Shown one piece after another: positions 33,095 to 44,756 of a stretch of 64,000 nucleotides of DNA. The DNA lies in contig CM056573.1 in the NCBI GenBank assembly GCA_029721435.1, positions 153,409,947 through 153,473,946 on the forward strand. The letters are read 5' to 3'. The stretch is from Gymnothorax reevesii. Lineage: Eukaryota; Chordata; Actinopteri; Anguilliformes; Muraenidae. Made by a program: the position numbers and the translations under genes. The stretch's first letter is position 1. Every line of letters starts with the position of its first letter. The notes below the pieces were generated by a model. The model was not told the DNA's origin. It made no database searches and was given only the letters and a program-made list of their open reading frames with translations.

Positions 33095-34697
33095 CAAAAC
33101 CCAAAACCAGTGAAGTTGGCACGTTGTGTAAATCGTAAATTAAAACAGAATACAATGATTTGTAAATCCTTTTCAACCTATATTCAATTGAATTAAATTA
33201 CACTGCTAAGACAAGTTACTTAATGTTCGAACAAGTAAACTTTGTAATTTTTTGCAAATATTAGCTCATTTGGAATTTGATCCCTGCAGCATGTTTCAAA
33301 AAAGCTGGCACAAGTGGCAAAAAAGACTGAGAGAGTTGAGGAATGCTCATCAAACACTTATTTGGAACATCCCACAGGTGAACGGGCTAATTGGGAACAG
33401 GTGGGTGCCATGATTGGGTATAAAAGCAGCTTCCCTGAAATGCTCAGTCATTAACAAACAAGGATGGGGCGAGGGTCACCACTTAGTGAACAAATGCGTG
33501 AGCTGATTGTCGAACAGTTTAAAAACAACATTCCTCAACGAGCTATTGCAAGAAATTTAGGGATTTCATCATCAACGGTCCGTAATATCGTCAAAAGGTT
33601 CGGAGAAATCACTGCACGTAAGCGACAGGACCGAAAACCAACATTGAATGCCCGTGACCTTCAATCCCTCAGGCGGTACTGCATCAAAAACCGACATCAG
33701 TGTGTAAAGGACATCACCACATGGGCTCAGGAACACTTCAGAAAACCACTGTCAGTAACTACAGTTTGTCACTACATCTGCAAGTGCAAGTTAAAACTCT
33801 ACAATGCAAAGCGAAAGCAATTCATCAACAGCACCCAGAAACACCGCCGGCTTCGCTGGGCCCAAGCTTATCTAAGATGGACTGATGCAAAGTGGAAAAG
33901 TGTTCTGTGGTTTGACGAGTCCACATTTCAAATTGTTTTTGAAAACAGTGGACGTCGTGTCCTCCGGACCAAAGAGGAAAAGAACCATCCGGACTAGTAT
34001 AGGTGCAAAGTTCAAAAGCCAGCATCTGTGATGGTATGGGGGTGTATTAGTGCCCAAGGCATGGGCAACTTACACATATGCGAAGGCACCATTAATGCTG
34101 AAAGGTACATACAGGTTTTGGAGCAATATATGTTGCCATCCAAGAAACGTCTTTTTCATGGACGCCCCTGCTTATTTCAGCAAGACAATGCCAAGCCACA
34201 TTCTGCATGTGTTACAACAGCATGGCTCCGTAGTAAAAGAGTGCGGGTACTAGACTGGCCTGCCTGTAGTCCAGACCTGTCTCCCATTGAAAATGTGTGG
34301 CGCATTATGAAGCATAAAATACGACAACGGAGACCCCGGACTGTTGAACAACTTGAGCTGTTCATCAAGCAAGAATGGGAAACAGTTCCATCTGAAAAGC
34401 TTCAAAAATTGGTCTCCTCAGTTCCCAAACTTTTACTGAGTGTTGTTAAAAGCAAAGGCGATGTAACACAGTGGTAAAAAGGCCCCTGTGCCAACTTTTT
34501 TGCAATGTGTTGCTGCCTTTAAATTCTAAGTTAATGATTATTTGCAAAAAAAAAAAAGTTTCTCAGTTTGAACATTAAACATCTTGTCTTTGCAGTGTAT
34601 TCAATTGAATATAAGTTGAAAAGGATTTGCAAATCATTGTATTCTGTTTTTATCTACTGTTTACATAACGTGCCAACTTCACTGGTTTTGGGTTTTG
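33095..34697 (+). mobile_element. Tc1-like transposon, best-preserved copy
   Basis: 1603 bp with inverted ends CAAAACCCAAAACCAGTGAA and TA at 33093-33094 and 34698-34699. It is inserted in the left 8-bp target duplication (ATTTAAAT) of the neighbouring hAT MITE. Same family as 2094-3689 and 50341-50498. Confidence 0.95.
33464..34477 (+). pseudogene. Tc1-like DD34E transposase with one in-frame stop
   Basis: A cut-and-paste transposase of 337 codons, usual for Tc1. The N-terminal paired helix-turn-helix region (MGRGSPLSEQMRELIVEQF, ARNLGISSSTVRNIV) precedes the catalytic core. Asp 151 (WFDEST), Asp 241 (QQDNAKPHS) and Glu 276 (SPIENVW) give DD34E. Both catalytic Asp and the Glu are intact, but codon 178 (33995-33997) is TAG, between HPD and YRCKVQKPA. 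The frame is otherwise open on both sides with no shift. As it stands it would yield only the DNA-binding part plus the first Asp. Confidence 0.95.
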
Positions 34698-34702
34698 TAA
34701 AT

Positions 34703-35353
34703 CAGTAGTTCTCAAATTCGGTCCTGGCACCCTGTGTATGCTGGTTTTTGTTCTATACACAATTGCAATCTTAGGATTTTAACAAGCTGTTGATTTGTTT
34801 TAATTAGGTGCATTTATGCAAATATCCACATTGAGATATATTGTAAATATTGGCAGAGGGAAACAATTTAACCAAACATTTATTCAATATGAATAATCAA
34901 AAGGTTCCTCATTGGTGAAACTCTTGACATATGGTGGCAAAACCCGACAATTTACTTGGCAAACAGTGGTGTCACACCTGTTGTGTTTTCTGTTGATTTT
35001 ATTTGGTTCAAGCAGGTTACTTGGGAAAAACTCAAAACACCTGTGCTCAGAAACCTAATTTGGAGCTTATTGATTTTTTCAGAGTCTAATTTGATCTGTT
35101 TAAAAATGCTTTCACCTGAAAATCCTAGCAATATTGAAAATTAAGCACAATATGTTCAAGGGTTTTTATTCTTCATGGCACAATTGATATGTCCATCTAA
35201 ATCTGACTTAAGATGGTAAATATCTACTCTAAACATGAAATGCTGCTAATTAAGAAAAAGTAACAGCTTTTTAAAATCCTAGAATTGCAGTTGTGGCTGG
35301 AACAAAAACCAGCATACACAGGGGGGCGCCAGGACCAAATTTGAGAACCACTG
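34703..35353. mobile_element. hAT-type MITE, 651 bp
   Basis: Ends CAGTAGTTCTCAAATTCGGT and, from the right, CAGTGGTTCTCAAATTTGGT, with inverted similarity over about 75 bp. The right 8-bp target duplication ATTTAAAT lies at 35354-35361. The left copy was split by the Tc1 insertion and is restored by joining ATTTA (33090-33094) to AAT (34700-34702). Confidence 0.93.
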
Positions 35354-36032
35354 ATTTAAATCTCCCAGAAATCTGATAGGACTGTTGGGACGTACAAAAG
35401 TGCTGTCAAACATATCAAATAAGTTTATATTTCAGCAGGTTAAGTTAAGTCAGAGTCATCAAAACTTCTCCCATTGCTACATAGCTTGGGAATCACGATT
35501 AAACGAGGAACAGCGGCAGCCTGTCTGCTGGCCGATTATCGGGCCGTTCTGCATGATGCATACATTGTGCATGTTTCAGGAGAGGTGAACTTGCAACTCG
35601 GCACGCACAAGAGCAATCGCTGTCAGCTAGCTAGCTGGGGAAGCTAGGTTAAAAACCAAATCACAGAAATCAAGTAAAAAAATGATGACAAACATTTCCC
35701 CAAACTAGCATCAGCAGGGTGGGGAGACGGATAGCGTTTTATCTGGAGTAATGTAATACGCTCTAGCACACATGAAGGATAATGCTGCTTTAACTAGCAA
35801 TGAAATAACATGTCTCAGGCTGAACAGTCAGTTTATTCTTTCAGGAAAAGATACTGCTGATCAATGGTGAAAGAGGTTGTATGTGCGAGATGGCGTTGAA
35901 AGTGACAAATCGGCTGTAAGAGCTTCTCCAGTAGGCATCATAGCTAGCTAGCTGTACCTAAGCGATTGCTTTTAGACCCACTAGCAAGCTAGCGAACGAT
36001 AAGTTCATGCATATTACAGCTAGTTCAGTTAA

Positions 36033-36815
36033 CCCCTTTCTGCAGATGTAGACGCCTGCGTCGATAGACCTGCAAATTTAAGCACGCTGTTACTGTACTC
36101 GATCACTTGATGGCACCCCCGGATCAGTTATTGAATATTCACAAGCAAGCAGACCTCGAACGCGGTTTTGAATATGGGGAAGTTCACTCCACTCCCTGTT
36201 TTTCGAGAGTTGCATGAATTAAACTCCTCAGCTAAGCCTGATGTGCAAACTGGTCAATATCCTTGCCCATAGAATCGATCCAGCAGTTTTAAAAAATGAT
36301 CTTTTGCGACAGAAAAAATCGTTTCCTATGTAGCAACCACTTTGGCAACAGTGAGCCAACGGCATTCCACTTAGTGGTTCAGAAAAATCTGTTTTCTGAA
36401 GCAAAAAATTCGACATGGTATTGATTCTCTCACATTCTACTGTCAATTGCAGTCATCAAATGCAAAAAAATGCGCAGTTCCCTACCGTGGATTTTCGTGT
36501 ACATTCATTCATTGACAAATCCAGCGCTTCCTTATATCCACCTGGGTACTGGCGTTGACAGCCAATCACACACTCATACATTCAAGCTCTGCTGCCTGAC
36601 TGCACAGTTAGACTTCACGGCCTCGTAAAACTTCCGGGGTTACAACGTATTGATTGGCTCGTTTCTTATCCAATTCCCGACTGTTTAAACGTTCTACAGC
36701 AAGTGAAACATATTGATTGGACACAAACAGAGCATACAAGCCTATGCGTATCAGCAGGCTCGGTTGTATCCTGTTTACGTTGCGCGCATTATGCGGCTGA
36801 AACAGACGCGATATA

Positions 36816-36854
<39 letters not shown>

Positions 36855-37996
36855 AAAAGACGCGCAAAACTGGCCTTGAAGTGTTCAGTTATATTTAGAG
36901 GATTTTAATAAGATAAGGACATGGTCAATGGGAATTATTTCGAATGAAACAGGACCGGAGGGTTCCTTTACTGGATACATCGTCTCTGGATTCGTGGAAA
37001 AAAGGTAGGCTGCTAGTTTTGCTTTCTGTTTTGGAATGTATACCGTACTCAACAAAGTCGAATGTCGACGTTTTTTCCTGTTTAAAAGTGAACTGCCCAT
37101 GCATTTAGGTGGCCCCCCTGGTACGGTCATTGCACCGTTCTGTTGAATCTAGGGAGGAATTTATATTCGTGATGTTCCCTGTAAGTGGAATATCTGTTCT
37201 GTTAAAATAAGGTATATTTCAGAATTCAGATATAACCGAGTTAGTGAGTTGTACTTGTTCCTTATAAGGGTTGAAATGAGGTCGTGAGTTTGGGAACTGG
37301 TAACTTCCATTACAGGGTGAATGTTCTGACTGTTTAATCAGCAGTTTATAAAATGCAATGCGTGTTTGTGCTAGCTTGGGGAACTTAAAAGGAAATTGAC
37401 AAAACTCTAAACCTTATTATGGAGAAAAGGCCTGTTCTGTGGTTGGAGAGGTTACTGGTGACCACTGATATTCAACTGCACTGATATTGATAAATTCATG
37501 CTAAACTCAACCAGAAAATCATTTGTTCACATTAAATTTCATGCCTAAAAACTTCATTTTTGTTAAATACATGATTTTTAATGATTTTACAGTACATAAT
37601 TTTGAGACTTTGGGGAGACACTTGGGTAGCTGTATAATTTGGCTAATAGCATGAAAGTAATCTAGAATGTAATGTTGAAGATGAATTCTACTTGTGCTGA
37701 AGGAGTTTATGATACCAGAAATGTAAAGTTTTAAGCCCCAGCAGTTTTTCAATCCACAGAATTATTTTTTTTTGCAATTTCAATGGTGAATTCTCATGAA
37801 GATTTTTTATGTTTGCTGCTTATTTTCTCGACCAAAAACATGAAAATAAACTGAAATACTATGTAATTCTCAATGCTGTAAGTGTCTTTTCAGGATTGAG
37901 CCACATTTTTCCTCTTTATGAAGCTTAAATCTTGAATTATACAGCATTAAAGTGGGTAACCCATAAATAGCCAAATTTGGCTTCTGCACAAAGGGG
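36033..37996. mobile_element. TTAA-flanked element, 1.96 kb, in the right arm
   Basis: TTAA at 36029-36032 and 37997-38000. Ends CCCCTTTCTGCAGATGTAGA and, from the right, CCCCTTTGTGCAGAAG. The matching place in the left arm is uninterrupted (TTAACTGAGCT near 32560), giving an empty-site check. Same family as 28256-28463. No recognisable transposase is found. A TA microsatellite lies at about 36813-36850. Confidence 0.88.
36813..36850. repeat. TA dinucleotide microsatellite
   Basis: Nearly uninterrupted TA repeats. Confidence 0.95.
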
Positions 37997-38761
37997 TTAA
38001 TAGAGTTGGGGAAAAAATCAAACCATATCGCTTTAATGTGATGATTACAAATATTTTCCTTAGTTAACGTTAACTAGCATACTAGCTGCCGAGCTGGCTA
38101 CATCCAAAGCAAAACATAGCTTACTGCGCGATGGCACACAATACACAGCAGCCTTGCCATCATGACATTATCAGTAAGCCTCCATCATACAAGCACTACC
38201 CAGAAGCTGATTGGTTGGTATGCTAATGAGGAACATGGTTTCTGTTCGCGCCCCTAATGAGTGACGTCCTAGCGGAAGACCCGCCTTGATGAGACACTGA
38301 CAGATTGCATTTTAACTTTCATTGTGTCCCAAAAAGAGTGTGGCGACATGTATTTGAAAATGCAATGGACTGGGAGGCGCTGTTTCCCTTACTGCATTTC
38401 AATATTGTCCCATGTATTGCAGGATAAGTCTTTGAAAATGTAATTACAAATGTTGTCATCATTACTATGTCACTATTATTTCCAAGTGATTAGGAAACAA
38501 CATTTTCATTATCAGGTTGACCCTAAAAGAGCGTGATGACATGTAAATGTAAATGCAATGGGCTGGGGGTGCTGTTTTGCTTATTGCATTTGAATATTGT
38601 CCACTGTATTGCGGAGCATGACTTTGAAAATGAAATGTCAAACAGCTTTATAATGCATTGCTTTATAATGCAATAGTGGGATTTCATTTTCATTTGAATA
38701 TTGTCCACTTTGAGCTTCCATATATGGCATTATTCCAAAGCATTTCAATGTATAGCCTAGA

Positions 38762-38875
38762 GGTACGGAAGTCCCCATTTCAAACCCTGCCCTAAAATAA
38801 TCCTGACCCTAACCCTAACCCTAATCCCTAACCATAAACCCCAATCCTCATCCCTTCAAATTGACTGCCGTACCA
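38762..38875. repeat. Small inverted repeat with telomere-like core
   Basis: GGTACGGAAGTC at the left and GACTGCCGTACC at the right are inverted. Between them lie three to four CCCTAA-type units (ACCCTAACCCTAACCCTAAT near 38807). It lies in the extra right end of the foldback element. Confidence 0.6.
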
Positions 38876-38914
38876 ATAAAAACTGCCGTATGTGTACACT
38901 CTACGTTTCTAGAA

Positions 38915-39450
38915 ACATACCATTAATTGATCACCAGTCTGATATTAAGCAAATAATTGTTATTTAATAACAGCAAATTACAACAGATATGAAGGGATTT
39001 CAATGACTTTAGCAGAACATTGCCTATAAGTTAATGACTCGCTTAGACGGTTTTCTTTACGCCGACAGAGCTTACTGCCCTTTCTGCTTTGGTACGTAAG
39101 GTGGAAATCAAGTTAACTTTTTTTGACACCATAAAAGCTGTAACAAGAACAAAACACATGGTTCAACAACGTTTAACCTATGGCCATTGCGTATTAACAG
39201 GCACAAATAGGCTACAGCAACTGGGCAAATGGAAAATTCATCTGTAGCTAGATATTTCTCTGAGCTGAAGCATATTCAATTTTAAGGACCTCGAACTGAC
39301 ACTTCTGAACTATTGTATGGCAGTTCGCGGAAACTGAGTAATGTTGCGAAAGCTCAAGTTCTTGAAACTCTTGGGCATGCCTGCAATTACGTTCACTGGC
39401 CACTGATCTATATATAAGAACTGGATAGCTGATGACATCATAATTTTGAA
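38915..39450. repeat. Direct duplication segment B (left copy)
   Basis: Matches 41770-42345 in the same orientation, for example GTCTGATATTAAGC and CAAATTACAACAGATA. In the right copy B' directly follows A'. Confidence 0.85.
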
Positions 39451-40850
39451 GTAACCGCGCCGCCATATTGGTACGGCCAACTTGCAGCCAACGATATAAT
39501 TAATTGAGAAGATGTCTTTTCACAGACACGGAAGAGGCGGTATTTTATGTTTCCTCCTCAGATCGACCTCAGTGTACGAAAAATGCCTCAAGGACCGCAG
39601 ATTTAACTACAGTAGGCAGCAGTTGTACGTGCCTTTAACATTTTCAATGGACAATTTCAGCATCTGACAGTACGAACAATGACTGCGTTCCATAGGAAAT
39701 CTATACGGATTTTTTACATCTTGCCTGAGTGAAGCAGTGGTACAACAAAATTGAAGTCCAAAGTGATTGACACTGAAGAAGACAAGACGTCAATCTTGCC
39801 CGTATTATTATTATTCTGTGTGGGGGGATTTAAAAACTTAATGAAAAAATAAAGTAGCCATAAGCTAACACTTTGTCAACCGCTGTCTTTATTTTAGAAA
39901 CACTGGGTGTGAGATTCAATCACGCATAACACATATATAACTCCCGACGGATGTCTTGTATTGAGTTCTCTCTTAGCGCTGTGTTCGCTCAGTAGCTGAC
40001 ATGAAGCTAGGCTAATTTTCCTACGAAGTGAAAGTGAATGTGAACTTATCAAGGTCGCTAAATCAGCGTTCACATGAGAAGTGAGGTGAGTTGTGCGTTG
40101 TTGAGATGTATGTAAAACTGCCTGCCATTCATTGTCAAGCGTGAATCACATTATCTGTTTAAGTCGCTCTAACGTTACATCCTCATTGATAGCCTGGCAA
40201 ATTAAATTTGTCCGTCAACAGTAATTGAGTGTCAGCGGAACATTAACCTTTTTTAGTGCTGGCATAAATTTGCTTTAATGACTAGACCAGTCAACACCTG
40301 GTTTTGTTGTCTAGTTAGTCTGGTCTAATATTATAGACAGCGTTACACAGCAGTTTTACTGGATTATCTAATTTATGCCGTGTGACAATGATTGATCTGG
40401 TTAACTTCAGTTCGGTAATCTAGGTAGCTTTAGGCTAACCTGACGGACCACGTTAGTGAACATTAATTTGAATTGTTCCAATCCTAACTGTTGGCTGGGC
40501 TAACACTGATACATTATCTGCCGTTAAGGTTAATTCGCCAGTGGTGAATAATAAGCAATATATTCGTTGAAATTCATCTATGTGCATCCGTCTTCACTAC
40601 AGCCAGTGCATTGTCTCGCTCCATCCCCCAAAAATGTCGCTCCGCATTACAAGGCTGCACATCAGCGCTTCTCTGTCATAGAATACTGTAACACGGTTGC
40701 TTACTACCGGGCATAGTAAAATGGCCGCCCGACCACTTCCGCTTGCTTCAACCTCCCAACGCAGTTCTGTATCACGTCAGCAATACAGTTATTCTATACA
40801 GATCAGTGTCACTAGCCACTTAGGCTGCGCGCACAGCCTAGAACTAGATT
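39451..40850. other. Spacer between duplicate copies, non-coding
   Basis: No coding frame recognised. The segment CACTTAGGCTGCGCGCACAG near 40819 resembles the end of B' (42268), hinting at a third, mostly lost unit. A possible IRF-type motif lies at 40026-40038 with a GTGAGT donor-like site at 40086. Confidence 0.45.
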
Positions 40851-40852
40851 TG

Positions 40853-41768
40853 CCAGAGGGGGTTTTCATAAGAACTGACCATGCCAAGTGGCCAACTTTT
40901 GCTTCGGGCCCTTTTCCGTTTTTGTCATTTTGAAATAGTAAACTATAGAAATAAAAAAGTAATCCTGCTAAAAATATAAAGGAAATATGTCATCTTTAAC
41001 TTTTTGCCTTTTGGAGAACAGATAATTTTTTACTTGCTTAGCTATTCACACTAACAGAAAATTTTATCAGGGCTGCCCAAACTTTTGCATGCAACTGTCT
41101 ACTGTAAATGTTTATGGTTGCCGAGAATAATTCTAACCCCCTGGGTCCATCATTACTCGCTTACGCCACTGGTCAGACTGCAGAGCTGAACACAGTATGT
41201 GCTATTTGTAGACATATTACTTCATTAATGAAAGTCAGACAAATATTTAAAAAAAAAACTATTCTTTATTATATTAAAAAAGTTACGGTGCAGTAAAGGG
41301 AAGCAGCCGATAGTGGGGTGCGGTCCATACGTCCAACTCATCGCAGTGTACAGCTTAAAACGAGTGTATCTATCAGAGTAGTCATTCGTCACCACACGCT
41401 GTATTGCACATTAGGAAAACAGGGGCGAACAAAGGCAACTGAGTCTGCGAAGAGCAGCTTAGAAATGAACATTGTGACAATTTCATCTACGTCACAAGAA
41501 TCTAATCAGCTTCATGTCTTCTTCTGTAGACGTGATGCCATCGCAAAATGCACAAAAACCAATCGGATTCTTTAGCATTTTGAGTTCACGCGTGTCGAAA
41601 AAGATTTGTCTAGGAATTAATTATAATATCAATTAAAATTTAATTGTCAGGTCGTCAGTCACGCCGTCCAAATTAAGGAAAAATAGTCAATACGAGATAA
41701 AATCGAAAGCAAAAGCCCGTTCGAGAATTGTGCGTTCGCTCTCAATTTATGAGCTACTTTTTGAGAAA
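40853..41768. repeat. Direct duplication segment A' including a Tc1 3' end
   Basis: Begins with the 3' end of the third Tc1 family (GAACTGACCATGCCAAG, terminus near 41096) and continues as in segment A. It joins B' directly and so shows the sequence before the foldback insertion. Confidence 0.85.
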
Positions 41769-41769
41769 G

Positions 41770-42345
41770 ATGCCCTAAATTGATGGCCTGTCTGATATTA
41801 AGCAAATAATTGTTATTTAACCACGGCAAATTACAACAGATACGAAGGGATTTAAATGACTTTCGAAGAACATTGCCTATAAGTCAATAACTCGCTCAAA
41901 CAGTTTTCATTTCATGGTTGTAAGCGCCGACACAACTTAGCCTACTGCCCTTTACGCTTTGGTACCTAATGCGGGTGGAAATCAAGTTCACTTTTTTGAC
42001 AGCATAAAAGCTGTAACAAGAACTAAACACATCGTTCAACAACATTTTACCTGTGGCCATCACGTATTAACAGGCATAAATACAGCAAGTGGACAAACGG
42101 AAAACTCACCTGTAGCTAGATATTCCTCTGAGCAGGAGCGTATTCAGTTTAATGGACCTCAGGGGCTGGAAACTCTGAACTACAGTCGCATTTCGCGGAA
42201 ATTGAGTAATGCTGCGAAAATGAAAGTTCTTGTAACTCTTGGCCACGCCTGTAGTTACGTTCATTGGTCACTTAGGCTGTGCGCGCAGTCTAATACTGGG
42301 CGGATATAACCTCCAGTACCCAGCACTGGATGACACATCATGAAG
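41770..42345. repeat. Direct duplication segment B'
   Basis: Diverged match to 38915-39450. An open frame of 116 codons here is not conserved in B and is not taken as a gene. Confidence 0.8.
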
Positions 42346-43900
42346 ACATTCCTCAGGAATTTTAATGCGTGCCTTCTGAGTGAATTGGCCAGAATTACTC
42401 TGTTTTTTCTTAAATATTGGCAATACATCGATTTAGCAAGCTTCCCATTCCAACAAATCTCAAAGTAGCGGCTCTGGATCAGGGGCGAAGCGCGGACATT
42501 TTCAGTGGGTCGCCAGGATGAGGCCAGTGATTATTTTGGGGGTGGCAATGATGTGTCTCACCAGAAAATGCAAAGATATTTAAGACACCAACAACACACT
42601 CCTCTACATTATTTGGTATTCAGTTGGATATGGAGTAGAACAAGTATTCAGTGCAGTTAACTTTCCCTTACTCCTGCAGGCAAAGTACCAAAGAAGCCAA
42701 CACAATACAAATCTAGTGTAATGCAGACTACTTTTTAATAATCACTTACTCTATATTCATACTTGGCTTTTAAATTTTGAGTATTGATTGACTGATTGCT
42801 ACTGGTGCATTTATTTGTATTGTGCATACCATTGAGATAAGAGATGCAATGTTTTCGTCAAAGTCTGATCACGATAAGCATACATAAAACCAGTTCAGAC
42901 TGGTTTACACTACTCACTCATGTCGTAAAAGCAAAACAAGAAAGATCTAAAAGGCTCTTAGCTTTTACATATGAGATTTATTTAAAAAATGAACTCTGAC
43001 CCGGCTCTCGGAGAGCAAGCACTGAAAAAGTGAATGTCACTCATTAATTGTCAAATCACAAATTGTGTACAGTAAGTGTAAAAACTACAATACCAGCATA
43101 ATGCTAACGGCAATGTCTCAGACAATGATCAAAAGCAATAATATTCCACACAACAATATGACTATGTCACGCACTCAGCTTACAACAGCTGTTTTCTGAA
43201 CGTTTCAACCTGACACAGTCATAAATCCAGGCAACAGTAGTGTCTGCACCTGTAATGTCTTTGGAACTGGTCATGTTAGCTGGCGCGCAGTGACATGATG
43301 CATTACCCCACTCAAAATTTACATTTGACAGCTTCAAGTGTGGTCACAAGGAGGTTTGCCTTGTCTGCAATAACGCTTAGGTAAGCCGATGCCACATCAA
43401 TATAAAGCAGCATCAAAATCATATACAGTATTGGTGCATTGCAGAACAGATCTAATGATTCTACCTGATAGCTGATCATATCTTATATCAAATTCCTGAC
43501 CCTATCTGTATGTCACAAAAGAAATCAATATATTTGACCAGGGGTGGGATCTAGTGCAGCTTTCTGTTCCATCACCTACAAGCTTGAAGATTGATAATGT
43601 TTTGTGTTTAGAGGTACCATGATATACAAAAAATAGTTAACAGCTTTAATTTCAGCATTTCTGCCCATCTTGGTAGAGTCAGCCTTTGACCTAAATCAAT
43701 TGCGCGTAATTTTACTACAGAACATGAGCACATTGGATGGTTTCTGCTTGTGTCTGTGGAACACAACATTTTTTATGAGTTCCGGAAACTACATGACAAG
43801 CCAAGCGTCAATGCCATTTCTGCAAAAAATTTGGGACGCTGTCCTGCAGTTTTGTAGTTTTATAAAATTATCGGCTGTTCGGTTGTTTTGAGCATCTGTC
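42346..43900. other. Unassigned sequence
   Basis: AT-rich, with no clear repeat ends or protein similarity. A short open frame near 43670 has no recognisable family. Confidence 0.4.
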
Positions 43901-43904
43901 TGTT

Positions 43905-44042
43905 TATCAGTGTTGTTTGTTTGTTTTTATCTTGTTGTCTTCTGTGTTCTGTTGTTGTTTTGTGTGTTGATGTGTAAGCTTGTACTTTTTCCCTGCAAAC
44001 AAGTCTACCCTTGGGTATCAATAAAGTCACCTTACCTTACCT
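43905..44042 (+). mobile_element. LINE 3'-end fragment
   Basis: A TG-rich stretch ends with CAATAAAGTCACCTTACC and a CTTAC-type tandem tail, a common 3' end of fish LINEs. No coding part is attached. Confidence 0.5.
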
Positions 44043-44120
44043 TAATCCCGGTACTCGCTCCCGTTCTTTGTTACAGTCTATGAGCCGGGCTGTAACAAAT
44101 GGGGGCTTATCAATTTTGTT
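44043..44120 (+). mobile_element. LTR 3' end with primer-binding-site-like sequence
   Basis: Sequence ending GGGCTGTAACA is followed after two bases by TGGGGGCT (44100-44107), the first eight bases of a tRNA-Pro-type primer-binding site. The match then weakens. With the gag-like frame at 44757 it suggests the 5' part of a gypsy-type element. Confidence 0.45.
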
Positions 44121-44756
44121 TGACCCAGTCTATCTTTGGAGCTTGGGGGGTAAGTAACTTGTGGACGAAGGTTCAGGGGTTTTGTGAATGGAATTAGCTG
44201 TGGTTGTAGCATGACATCTGCGCACGGCTGTTGCTGGTTACGGCATTAATGAACGCTCAGCTGATTGTGCAGGAGTAGTTTAGACGGGGTATGTGTTGTG
44301 TGTTTGGTTATGCCGCTGCTTGTGTTGCTTCACGTTAATTGTACTGGTCATTGTGTTTGTGGCAGTGGGGTTCAGTAGTCCAGCGCAGCCATCGTAAGTT
44401 ACCGTTGTTAGGCTTTAGTGCAGACTCCCTTTGGTGTTCGAAGGGGGGATGTTTGTGTGGTGTGAACATGGTTGGAGCTGTTGGCTTGGGAACACGGCCG
44501 AGGCTGCCGGTGAGGTCGCCAGTTGCTGGTTGCTTCACTGGGTTTGCAGTAGTGATTGCATAAATACCCACCACAGTTAGTGCCTGAGGACTAGTGGGGG
44601 AGCTTACTTAGTCTCTGTTAGGCAGTGAGAGGGACAGTGCCACATTGATGTCCTGGCTATTTTCGGGGGGTTGTGTGGGCTCAGCGTGCTGTGTTGTTTG
44701 TTTCAGGAAGAGAGCAGCGGGTATGAAGGTGAGTAATAGCGAGTGTAGAAGAGTTT

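Larger units (their letters stand above)
31081..38905. mobile_element. 7.8-kb foldback element with ~2-kb inverted arms
   Basis: The left arm (about 31105-33045) is the inverse of the right arm (about 35590-38718) at high identity, apart from later insertions. The original spacer is only about 270 bp. CTACTTTTCTAGAA ends at 31080 and CTACGTTTCTAGAA ends at 38914, giving a target-site duplication of 9 (TTTCTAGAA) to 14 bp. The empty site is kept in the A'-B' duplicate near 41754-41769. Direct subrepeats of about 190 bp lie inside the arms (31290-31450 and 31480-31640). Long arms with a 9-bp duplication are reminiscent of foldback or Mutator-type elements, but no transposase is seen. The right end carries about 190 bp not matched on the left. 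Confidence 0.8.

Noticed and set aside
33825..34368. Open frames on the minus strand opposite the Tc1 transposase
   Set aside because: They mirror the transposase codons on the other strand and match the antisense frames of the copy at 2736-2968; no independent protein family is recognised.
36885..37130. An 81-codon minus-strand frame (LLNRKKRRHSTLLSTVY...)
   Set aside because: No family recognised and it lies in a non-autonomous TTAA element; chance frame more likely.
41959..42309. A 116-codon plus-strand frame in segment B'
   Set aside because: The homologous segment B (39070-39420) is not open, so the frame is not conserved.
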